Below the pieces are notes generated by a model that saw only the letters and a list, made by a program, of their open reading frames with translations, was not told the DNA's origin and did no database searches. The translations under genes were made by a program, and so were the position numbers. Below, in pieces: positions 1 through 5,646 of a stretch of 11,896 nt of DNA; position 1 is the stretch's first letter; every line of letters begins with the position of its first letter. The stretch is from Candidatus Woesearchaeota archaeon (lineage in GTDB: Archaea; Nanobdellota; Nanobdellia; Woesearchaeales; GW2011-AR4): the NCBI GenBank assembly GCA_016784195.1, contig JADHVE010000034.1:1-11896 (forward strand), given 5' to 3'.

Positions 1-91
1 CAGAGCTTATTTGTCCGTCTTCTACTTGCTCTTCTCTGCCTTTTTCATCGTATACTGTTTCTTTTTCTTCTTTACCTTCTTCTTCATCCAT
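1..91 (-). CDS. Acidic hypothetical protein, N-terminal 30 codons only
   Basis: An ATG at 89-91 on the minus strand opens a frame that stays open to the window edge. It encodes MDEEEGKEEKETVYDEKGRE and then about ten more residues. The visible part is highly charged, mostly Glu and Lys, with no hydrophobic segment, so it is probably a disordered soluble N-terminus. A TATA-like element on the minus strand (122-131, TTTTTAAATA) lies at a suitable distance for a transcript with a short leader. No ribosome binding site is evident. The fragment is too short and too low in complexity to assign a family. A second in-frame ATG is not present nearby, so the start is reasonable but not proven. Confidence 0.5.
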   Translation of the reverse strand, partial: MDEEEGKEEKETVYDEKGREEQVEDGQISS

Positions 92-191
92 AGTACATCA
101 GATTACAATTTGAAGTAAACTATTTAAAAATATTTGTATGTTGGAGAATATAAACAAGAAAATTAGGTTTATTTTGTTAAAAATAAAAAAA

Positions 192-210
192 TCCCTGCGG
201 CCGGACTTGA
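192..210 (-). pseudogene. Orphan tRNA 3' end (T-loop, T-stem 3' half, acceptor 3' half)
   Basis: Read on the minus strand this stretch is TCAAGTCCGGCCGCAGGGA, followed by a T-rich run. It matches the 3' end of an archaeal tRNA: T-loop remainder, 3' strand of the T-stem, acceptor 3' strand and discriminator A. It matches 15 of 19 bases of the same region of the tRNA-Tyr at 1111-1277 but is clearly not a copy of it. Nothing upstream can supply the missing T-stem, anticodon or D-arm, so it is a fragment. Such pieces are often attachment-site remnants left when an element integrates into a tRNA gene. A chance match to the conserved T-arm consensus cannot be excluded. Confidence 0.4.
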
Positions 211-320
211 TTGTAATATATTTTTAAGATATTTAGTTAACCAATAAGGTTTTTCAACTATTAAATTATGATTTTCTCCACTGACATTTCTCCTATTGCA
301 CTAGACATCCACGCGTGAGA

Positions 321-328
321 TATATAAA
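321..328 (+). promoter_or_regulatory. TATA box for the homing endonuclease gene
   Basis: TATATAAA preceded by a purine-rich GTGAGA (possible BRE). It sits about 50 bases before the ATG at 375, which predicts a leader of roughly 25 nt. No Shine-Dalgarno sequence precedes the ATG. Confidence 0.5.
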
Positions 329-374
329 GGAGTAATCATTTACATAGTTTCAACTAAAAAAGTATTGATTAAAA

Positions 375-1109
375 ATGTCTAATAATTTAAAAATAACTCC
401 AGAAATAGCAGAAATGTGTGGTATTATTACTGGCGATGGCCATTTATGCAGATATATATCTCCAAAGAGAACTGACTATAAGATTGAAATAAGTGGCGAT
501 AAAAAAGAAGAAATTGCTTATTTTGAATATGTTTCATCTTTATTTGACAAAATTTTTAATAAACCTTTAAAACTAATAATTGAAGAAGAATATTCTAGAT
601 TATATACACACTCAAAAGAGATATTGGAATTTTTTGAAAAAATAGGCTTGATAGTCGGGAAAAAATCTGATAGAGCTTTTATCCCAAATACCCTCCTTCA
701 CGACAAAAAATTATCATTATATTTTCTGAGGGGGTTAGCAGATACAGATTTTTGTGTAATGTTCAAAAAAGGGAATAGGAAAACTCATTCCTACCCTAAA
801 ATCGTTGCTGAATTTGCTTCTAAAAGGATCATTGAAGATATACAGAAAATTCTTGATAGGATAAATATAACTTATTATAAACAGAAAGTGAGAAAAACAA
901 ATTCATTTGGTCAATTTACCCATTATAGACTTGAAATTAATGGAAAAAATAATCTAAATAAGTGGATAAACCTTATCGGATTCTCAAACCCAAAACAAAC
1001 AACCAAAATAAAAGTATGGGAAATATTAGGTTATTGTCCTCCGAAAACAACCTATTCTCAAAGAATAAAAATATTAAGAGAAATGGATAAAAATCCATCC
1101 CCCTTATAA
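375..1109 (+). CDS. LAGLIDADG homing endonuclease, free-standing
   Basis: This 244-residue protein has two LAGLIDADG motifs, the pattern of a single-chain pseudosymmetric homing endonuclease. Motif 1 is AEMCGIITGDGHL at residues 12-24, with probable catalytic Asp21. Motif 2 is LYFLRGLADTDFCV at residues 115-128, with probable catalytic Asp125. The spacing of about 100 residues fits two alpha-beta half domains, and the length is typical. Both metal-binding acids are kept, so the enzyme may be active. In motif 2 the usual Gly after the last Asp is Phe126, which is unusual. There is no surrounding intein or host-protein frame. The gene is the only plus-strand gene here and ends one base before the 3' end of the convergent tRNA-Tyr, suggesting insertion beside the tRNA. 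Members of this family cut long asymmetric DNA sites to spread their own gene. The target is unknown. Confidence 0.85.
   Translation: MSNNLKITPEIAEMCGIITGDGHLCRYISPKRTDYKIEISGDKKEEIAYFEYVSSLFDKIFNKPLKLIIEEEYSRLYTHSKEILEFFEKIGLIVGKKSDRAFIPNTLLHDKKLSLYFLRGLADTDFCVMFKKGNRKTHSYPKIVAEFASKRIIEDIQKILDRINITYYKQKVRKTNSFGQFTHYRLEINGKNNLNKWINLIGFSNPKQTTKIKVWEILGYCPPKTTYSQRIKILREMDKNPSPL
1083..1098. terminator. Hairpin at the homing endonuclease / tRNA-Tyr convergence
   Basis: ATGGAT-AAAA-ATCCAT is a perfect 6-bp inverted repeat within the last codons of the endonuclease gene. On the minus strand it lies just past the tRNA 3' end and carries TTTTT in its loop, so it could stop or mark the end of the tRNA transcript. 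This is weak evidence, since it may simply be coding sequence. Confidence 0.3.
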
Positions 1110-1146
1110 ATCCCCGCTGGCGGATTTGAACCACCAACCTTCCGGT

Positions 1147-1199
1147 ATTGGCTGGCTCTCTATCATTCCTTGCTTAGTGCATAAGGTCATAGAGCGCAT
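1147..1199 (-). other. tRNA-Tyr intron 3, canonical 37/38 site, about 53 nt
   Basis: After intron 2 is removed, the anticodon 3' stem CCGGA (1141-1145) is still separated from G37 (1200). Removing 1147-1199 gives the seven-base loop CTGTAGA. The ends are ambiguous by one base because A can be taken from either side. The intron ends pair as GCGCTCTAT with ATAGAGAGC (one mismatch), a good inner helix. The central BHB helix at the canonical position is poor: two of four pairs. The intron's 3' end repeats CAGCCAA, similar to the end of intron 2. Confidence is lower for the exact mechanism than for the presence of an intron. Confidence 0.65.
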
Positions 1200-1201
1200 C
1201 T

Positions 1202-1221
1202 TTGGCTCTGAATAAATCAGC
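1202..1221 (-). other. tRNA-Tyr intron 2, inside the anticodon (35/36), 20 nt
   Basis: On the minus strand the order is GGCT (1224-1227), bulge GTG, inner hairpin CTGA-TTTAT-TCAG, AGCC (1204-1207), bulge AAA. The central 4-bp helix and the two 3-nt bulges are perfect. Cutting after the second base of each bulge joins GT (34-35) to A (36) and creates the Tyr anticodon GTA followed by G37. The GGCT strand uses anticodon-stem bases 30-31, which must re-pair with CCGGA after splicing. The outer helix is short (C-G, T-A). Confidence 0.8.
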
Positions 1222-1241
1222 ACAGCCGAACGCTCTAGCCA

Positions 1242-1262
1242 TTGCTCCCTAAAAAGATAGGT
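1242..1262 (-). other. tRNA-Tyr intron 1, D-loop, 21 nt
   Basis: On the minus strand the order is GCTC (1265-1268), bulge AAA, inner hairpin CCTA-TCTTTT-TAGG, GAGC (1244-1247), bulge AAT. That is a 4-bp central helix with a 3-nt bulge on each side, the standard bulge-helix-bulge splice substrate. Cutting each bulge after its second base joins A15 to T16 and gives an 8-nt D-loop AATGGCTA with G18-G19 in place. The outer helix is weak, so it is a relaxed BHB. Confidence 0.85.
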
Positions 1263-1300
1263 TTGAGCTAAGCGGGGATTATATTTAGAAATTACCCCTT

Positions 1301-1310
1301 TATTTATAAA
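1301..1310 (-). promoter_or_regulatory. TATA box of tRNA-Tyr
   Basis: TTTATAAATA on the minus strand, 24 bases upstream of tRNA position 1. This is the expected spacing for archaeal tRNA promoters. It lies just after the stop codon of the surface-protein gene at 1318, so the tRNA is transcribed separately. Confidence 0.65.
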
Positions 1311-1317
1311 TATTATG

Positions 1318-2754
1318 CTAAGAACTAACACTTAATCTATTTGAGCTGGTTTTAATTTCTTTACGGTTACATTTAAATTTAGCAGTTGCAGATGGCAGAT
1401 TAAAGTCCCCTAATATTGGAAACCTATGCCTGATTTTATAAGATAAAACGCGCTCTTCACCTACTTCCAAGTTGTCAATAACCCACTTGACAATAGTCCC
1501 CTTTTTTTCATGTTTTAATATTTGGGTTGGCTTTAACGTTCCAATAGAAATATCCTTCTCTATATTTGTAATATTGGGTATTACTTCCTTTAATTCTATA
1601 GCCTCTATCTTTTTATTGCCTCTGTTCTTTATATTAAGAATGACATTTAATCCAGAAATTCCTCCTTCCCTCTTTATTATGTTTTTTACTTCTTTTCTTA
1701 TTGATAATGGGCTTCTGTATTTGTAATAAATAAAAACAAGAATTATTGCTAATATGATTGCAATAAACAGTATTCTGTAGTTTTCAACAATGATAACTTC
1801 CATAGAATTGTTTTCATCTAATTTGACATTCCAGACAAAGTACCTTTTATCATCCTCTTTCAAAACTTTTGCTTTTGGCTTTGTTGATGTGAATAAGATT
1901 TTAAATAAGGATGTCTCTATTTTCATTTCTTCTGAATAATCAGGATTGTTTGAATAAAATACAATCTCTTTTTCTGTCTTTAAGAATTTCTTTTTAACCT
2001 CTTCTTTGTCTTTGTGTGTATATTCTATAATCTCTACAGGTATAACAATAGGATTAACAACAACCTTGTCTCCTTTTAAGACTGTTACTGCAAAACTATC
2101 TTTTTGCGGAGAAGTCAACGGGTTTAATCTTTTTGTCAGCATCAGGGCTTTTTCTTCTTCAGGGCCTAACTCATATTTTATTGAATCTTTTATTAAATTG
2201 CTGTCTATTTGTATTGTTAAATCAGTGTAGTTGATGACATTCTGGTTGTTCAGGTTTATCTTTATTGGAATCTCTTCTCGAGGATCAATCTTTTTTGGTA
2301 TATTTACTGTAGTAATGATTGTTGGAGTATAGCCTTGAACCAAAGATTCCCTTGATGTTATAGCAACTATCATGGGTATAGCTAAAGCTTCATTCGTTGT
2401 CTTCGACTTTACCCTTATGGTAATAAAATGAGAGCCGGTGATTATATTTTTAGTGTCTAACGGGTCTATTACCAATTCTATTGAATTTTTTGAATTAGAC
2501 TCTACATCAAGAAATATTGGGTTTACAATAGGCTCTGTGCGAACATCCCATACTGGATAATCCAGGGAATATATCCTGAATGTCTGGTTTTTGTTAAGGT
2601 TGTTTTTTATTTCCAGCTTAAATTTAGCCACATCGCTTATCTCTATCTTATCTTTGATTGGAGAATAGCTTAGTTCAAAACTTATTGCATAAACACTAGA
2701 AATACACATTATTAATATCAATAAGAATGAAAAGTATTTTTTGATTTTATACAT
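1318..2754 (-). CDS. Secreted, membrane-anchored surface protein with beta-sandwich (NEW3/DUF11-like) domains
   Basis: This 478-residue protein begins with a Sec-type signal peptide: basic MYKIKKY, a hydrophobic core at residues 8-20, and likely cleavage after VYA23. Residues 24-320 are beta-rich with alternating hydrophobics (for example FKLEIKNN and IPIKINLNNQN). This is the look of NEW3/CARDB-type domains in archaeal envelope proteins, though the family call is by style, not by a strict motif. One transmembrane helix spans about 327-345, followed by basic YYKYRSPLSIRKEVK. The C-terminal 120 residues form another beta domain (IKNRGNKKIEAIELKEVIPN and VGEERVLSYKI), resembling DUF11. By the positive-inside rule this tail should be cytoplasmic, which is odd for such a domain. 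GGTGG precedes the ATG by several bases and acts as ribosome binding site. The role is unknown; envelope structure or secretion is plausible. Confidence 0.75.
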   Translation of the reverse strand: MYKIKKYFSFLLILIMCISSVYAISFELSYSPIKDKIEISDVAKFKLEIKNNLNKNQTFRIYSLDYPVWDVRTEPIVNPIFLDVESNSKNSIELVIDPLDTKNIITGSHFITIRVKSKTTNEALAIPMIVAITSRESLVQGYTPTIITTVNIPKKIDPREEIPIKINLNNQNVINYTDLTIQIDSNLIKDSIKYELGPEEEKALMLTKRLNPLTSPQKDSFAVTVLKGDKVVVNPIVIPVEIIEYTHKDKEEVKKKFLKTEKEIVFYSNNPDYSEEMKIETSLFKILFTSTKPKAKVLKEDDKRYFVWNVKLDENNSMEVIIVENYRILFIAIILAIILVFIYYKYRSPLSIRKEVKNIIKREGGISGLNVILNIKNRGNKKIEAIELKEVIPNITNIEKDISIGTLKPTQILKHEKKGTIVKWVIDNLEVGEERVLSYKIRHRFPILGDFNLPSATAKFKCNRKEIKTSSNRLSVSS

Positions 2755-2799
2755 TTAACTACCACCTATATTTGATGAGTATACCAATAAATATACTTA

Positions 2800-2814
2800 T
2801 ATATAAATCTTTCT
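2800..2814 (-). promoter_or_regulatory. BRE/TATA promoter of the surface-protein gene
   Basis: AGAAAGATTTATATA on the minus strand, 46 bases before the ATG at 2754. This implies a leader of about 24 nt that includes the GGTGG ribosome binding site. It differs by one base from the elements at 7786-7800 and 11641-11655. The TATATATA core is nearly palindromic, so it could also drive transcription rightward into the structured region at 2830-2960. Confidence 0.6.
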
Positions 2815-2829
2815 TTGAAAGGTTTAGAT

Positions 2830-2960
2830 ACTATTAAGTCAAGATAATCCACCATTATTCTGGAGCGGAAGCCAGATACTTTGTAAAACAATGAGGGGCT
2901 GAAAACCCTATCGCAAAGCTAAATCTTTTGATCTATCCAGTATCGATGTTTAGTACTGCT
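2830..2960 (+). ncRNA. Candidate structured RNA between two minus-strand genes
   Basis: No frame is open here, yet local complementarity is dense. TCTGG (2859-2863) pairs with CCAGA (2872-2876). CTTTG (2879-2883) pairs with CAAAG (2914-2918), enclosing AGGG (2894-2897) and CCCT (2906-2909) with loop GCTGAAAA. CAGTA (2938-2942) pairs with TACTG (2954-2958). The GC content is higher than in the other spacers. A TATA box near 2800 is placed to start a plus-strand transcript at about 2830. The CTGA in a loop recalls box D or a kink-turn, but no matching C box was found. No known RNA family is recognised. It might instead be the 3' UTR of the gene at 2959-3414 or the leader region of its neighbour. 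Strand is uncertain. Confidence 0.3.
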
Positions 2961-3414
2961 AACTTAAAACCCTAAGATAATCCTTAACCCGGTCAATTAT
3001 AGATTTAAGATAATACTTCTCAATCTTCTCTTCAAAGATAACTTCCAATTCGTCAAATTCTGTAATCCTGTATTTGTTGGCAATACATTCTATCAAAAAC
3101 AAGTCCTTTAATCTTTTTAATTGCCTTCTTATGTTTGAAGAGGCTATACCTACCAAAGGAAGTTTTTGCTTTTTTCTTGCTTCAATAACCTGCTTTTCAA
3201 TCTCTTTGCTGTCCAGAGATCTTTTCTGTTTTTTTGTTTTCAGCAGAACATTAAAGATATCCACAATAACATCTCTCGAGTCTCCTGGCTGTAATAATCC
3301 GATTGACAGGCATATTTTTCTAACCAAATCTCTTTCAGATAGCTTAGAAGGTTTTTCATAACGCCTTAAGGTTATTTCTGATAAAGGCATATCTTTAGAG
3401 ATTGTTTTAGACAT
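2959..3414 (-). CDS. Winged-helix-like DNA-binding regulator
   Basis: This 151-residue basic protein has no signal or membrane segment. Residues about 46-117 read as a winged helix-turn-helix: helix VIVDIFNVLLKT, helix SKEIEKQVIEARKK, a probable recognition helix SSNIRRQLKRLKDLF (92-106), then a wing LIECIANKYRITEF. A long charged helix at 122-149 could mediate dimerisation. The family is not recognised by name. A perfect inverted repeat with 11-bp arms lies 21-46 bases upstream of the ATG, where the TATA box should be. This suggests the protein represses its own gene. No Shine-Dalgarno sequence precedes the start, consistent with a leaderless or short-leader mRNA. The start is supported by the lack of upstream in-frame sequence beyond the operator. 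DNA binding is inferred; the target genes are unknown. Confidence 0.6.
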   Translation of the reverse strand: MSKTISKDMPLSEITLRRYEKPSKLSERDLVRKICLSIGLLQPGDSRDVIVDIFNVLLKTKKQKRSLDSKEIEKQVIEARKKQKLPLVGIASSNIRRQLKRLKDLFLIECIANKYRITEFDELEVIFEEKIEKYYLKSIIDRVKDYLRVLS

Positions 3415-3434
3415 TTTAATTGAATTTTTATTTT

Positions 3435-3460
3435 TTACCGATAAATTTTTTTATCGGTAA
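3435..3460. promoter_or_regulatory. Palindromic operator upstream of the regulator gene
   Basis: TTACCGATAAA (3435-3445), a 4-base spacer TTTT, and TTTATCGGTAA (3450-3460) form perfect 11-bp inverted arms. The half-site contains GC pairs (CCG/CGG) within very AT-rich surroundings, which makes chance unlikely. It overlaps the expected core promoter of the gene starting at 3414, so a bound dimer would block transcription. Confidence 0.6.
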
Positions 3461-3618
3461 TAGTTCGTTATGTTCTTTATTGGTTTTATCTGCTTTTATT
3501 TATTCTTAAATATTTTAATCTAAAACAAATAGAAATTGTAATTGTTTAAATATTTTTGCTTATTTCGGTATAGCCAGCTTAAGTGCTAAAAATATTTATA
3601 ATTTTTGGTTTCAAAACC

Positions 3619-5646
3619 TTAAAAAAACAGCTCAAACTGCTTATCCTTAACCTTTTCTTTACTTGAAAATTTATATTTCTTAGGTGCTGACTCAGAAATC
3701 TCTATTTTACTAGCTCCAACTTTCTCTTTGATTAAAGTTTTATGTTCATAAAGTATTGTCTGCAGAACCTTATCTGTTTTTATGCATAAGTCAATCTTGT
3801 CTGACTTTCTAAGCCCTGAATTTTTCCTTAATGCCTGGACTCTCCTCATCAACTCCCTGGCATAACCTTCTGCTTCAAGCTCTGCATTTAAGGTCTTGTT
3901 CAGATAAACAAACCCTTTTCTTAAAGAACCTTCAATATAATCTTGTGGGACAACTCTCTGAACAATAAGATGCTCTTTTACAATATTCAATTTCTCCCCG
4001 TCTATCTTTATCTCAAATTTCCTTTCTTTATCCAGGTGATTCAAAATAGTTTCTGCGCTGCTCTTGGCTATCTCTGCAATGACTTTTGGAGCCTTGTTTC
4101 CAAAGTCAGGGCCTAGCTGGGAATAATCAGCTCTAACAGTTGATTTAACACCGTCTAATTTTTCCTGGACTTTAATCTCTTTGACATTAGTCTGTGTTTT
4201 AATTATCTCTTTTAGTTTTTCAATTGCTTTTCCAATATTTTTGTCTTTTATAACTATAACAGCCTCTTTCAAAGGCCATCTAACTCCTAACTGTATTTTT
4301 TCCCTTAATGCTAAAACATTCTGGATAACATTACTTATAACATCCATATCATTTTCAAGTTTCTCATCTATCATCTTAGGTTCATAATCAGGCCAGCCAT
4401 ACAATGAAATGCTCTCTTCTTTGAGCTTGAACTTTTCCTTAAAATTCAGATAAATCTTTTCTGTTATAAACGGAGCAACAGGAGTAAATATCTTCAGTAT
4501 TTCAGATAAAACCTTATAGACAGTATACAAAACTACTTTCTTATCCTCTTTTGAGCCTATAGAAGCCTTATCCCTTGTTAATTGGATATAAGTCCTGCTT
4601 AGCTCAAGAAATAATGATTCAATTTCTGCAGGCGTCTCATCTAACCTATAATTATCATAAAGCTCTGCAACCTTTTTAATTGTTGAATTTAATTTTGATA
4701 GTATATATTTTTCTTCAATCCCTAATTTATCTTTATCAATCTTTAATTTTGCAGGGTTTGTATCTAACTGCTTAGCTAAGTCCATTACATAATTGTGGAG
4801 GTTCCAAAAAACTGTTAAATATTTATGCTTCACTTTCATATCTTCAAAATTATAATTCAAATCCTCACCAGCACTAATTCCACCAATAGAATAAAACCTG
4901 AAAGTATCAGCCCCCCATTTACTCACAACCTCTTCTGGAAGGATATAATTTCCCAGGCTTTTTGACATCTTCCTGCCTTGAGTATCATTGATAAAGCCAT
5001 GCATAAAAACAGCCTTAAAGCAGGGCTTCTCCCAAGCTACCATTGAAGCTACATAAAGCAGGTTAAACCATCCTCTGATCTGGTCAATACCTTCCATAAT
5101 AAAATCAATTGGAAACATTTCCTTGAAAAGATCTTCTCTTTGAGGATAATAAAGGCAATTCCATGAAGCAGAGCCCGAATCTATCCACACATCCAAAACA
5201 TCCGGAATTCTTTCTTTCTCACCGCCACACTTGCATTTAATCTTAACCTTGTCAATCCACGGCTTATGTAGGTTATCAGGTATTTTGCCGGCTAATTTTT
5301 TTAATTCTTTTATAGAACCTACAACAACGAACTCATTACAGTTATTACATCTCCATATTGGTAGGGGAGTTCCCCAGTAACGTTGCCTGGTAATTCCATT
5401 ATCCCTTAAATTTGCTATCCAGTTGTCAAAACTTCTTGAGCCGGCATATCCAGGAACCCATTTAATCTTCTTATTCAGTTCGCGCATCTTGTCCTTTAAG
5501 TCTTCAATCTTAAAGAACCATTGTTTTGTTGTTTTGTAAATTACAGGCTCTTTGCATCTCCAGCAGTGAGCATAATCATGCTCTACTCTGGTTGTTGCAA
5601 TTAATACTTTTCTCTTATCTAAAGCTTCAATAAATCTTGCATCATC
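3619..5646 (-). CDS. ileS: Isoleucyl-tRNA synthetase, C-terminal frame (catalytic KMSKS half and anticodon-binding domain)
   Basis: This frame continues IleRS after the break at 5646-5652 and gives 675 residues from GAT at 5646 to the stop. It opens with DDARFIEALDKRKVLIATTR and then VEHDYAHCWRC, conserved IleRS sequence lying upstream of the first ATG (5487), so that ATG is not a real start. Counting from that ATG, RQRYWGTPLPIW is at 35-46. Cysteine pairs CNNC and CKC are candidate zinc ligands. WIDSGSASWN is at 101-110 and the KMSKS loop, which binds ATP, at 173-177. The anticodon-binding helical domain and C-terminal region follow. The enzyme charges tRNA-Ile with isoleucine in the cytoplasm. 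The C-terminus KQFELFF resembles a PIP box but is one residue too short. Confidence 0.85.
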   Translation of the reverse strand, partial: DDARFIEALDKRKVLIATTRVEHDYAHCWRCKEPVIYKTTKQWFFKIEDLKDKMRELNKKIKWVPGYAGSRSFDNWIANLRDNGITRQRYWGTPLPIWRCNNCNEFVVVGSIKELKKLAGKIPDNLHKPWIDKVKIKCKCGGEKERIPDVLDVWIDSGSASWNCLYYPQREDLFKEMFPIDFIMEGIDQIRGWFNLLYVASMVAWEKPCFKAVFMHGFINDTQGRKMSKSLGNYILPEEVVSKWGADTFRFYSIGGISAGEDLNYNFEDMKVKHKYLTVFWNLHNYVMDLAKQLDTNPAKLKIDKDKLGIEEKYILSKLNSTIKKVAELYDNYRLDETPAEIESLFLELSRTYIQLTRDKASIGSKEDKKVVLYTVYKVLSEILKIFTPVAPFITEKIYLNFKEKFKLKEESISLYGWPDYEPKMIDEKLENDMDVISNVIQNVLALREKIQLGVRWPLKEAVIVIKDKNIGKAIEKLKEIIKTQTNVKEIKVQEKLDGVKSTVRADYSQLGPDFGNKAPKVIAEIAKSSAETILNHLDKERKFEIKIDGEKLNIVKEHLIVQRVVPQDYIEGSLRKGFVYLNKTLNAELEAEGYARELMRRVQALRKNSGLRKSDKIDLCIKTDKVLQTILYEHKTLIKEKVGASKIEISESAPKKYKFSSKEKVKDKQFELFF

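Larger units (their letters stand above)
1111..1277 (-). tRNA. tRNA-Tyr (GUA) with three introns
   Basis: The gene is 167 nt and the deduced mature tRNA is 73 nt without encoded CCA. Acceptor CCCCGCT (1271-1277) pairs fully with AGCGGGG (1112-1118), giving C1-G72 and discriminator A73, the archaeal Tyr identity set. The T-arm is GGTGG-TTCAAAT-CCGCC (1119-1135) and the variable loop is AGGTT. Removing 1242-1262 leaves a D-arm of GCTC-AATGGCTA-GAGC. Removing 1202-1221 and 1147-1199 leaves an anticodon arm of TTCGG-CTGTAGA-CCGGA, with one T-G pair and anticodon GTA. All class I positions are then filled exactly. Each intron is described separately. A TATA box lies 24 bases upstream of C1. The 3' end is one base from the stop codon of the convergent homing endonuclease gene. 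The His reading (GTG) of the unspliced loop is excluded by C1-G72 and A73. Confidence 0.9.

Noticed and set aside
268..318. 16-codon frame before the homing endonuclease
   Set aside because: It is too short to support, ends before the TATA box at 321, and has no ribosome binding site.
192..375. 3' half of a trans-split tRNA
   Set aside because: Known split tRNAs break near the anticodon or other arms and keep a full T-arm. Here the sequence starts inside the T-loop and the T-stem 5' strand is missing.
1202..1227. tRNA-His (GUG) reading of the unspliced anticodon loop
   Set aside because: The acceptor has C1-G72 and A73, the archaeal Tyr set, position 37 would be C, and the stem would not close. 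Splicing gives GUA cleanly.
1146..1227. A single anticodon intron in place of two
   Set aside because: Pairing GGCT with the second AGCC leaves a 6-base loop with the wrong anticodon. Joining CTGT directly to ATA gives T at position 37, almost never seen.
1104..1331. Minus-strand open frame of 75 codons
   Set aside because: It runs through the whole tRNA-Tyr gene and its promoter, and its protein has no family features. It is open by chance.
3619..3645. PIP box at the IleRS C-terminus (KQFELFF)
   Set aside because: One residue is missing between Leu and the two Phe compared with QxxLxxFF, and an aminoacyl-tRNA synthetase has no expected clamp role.
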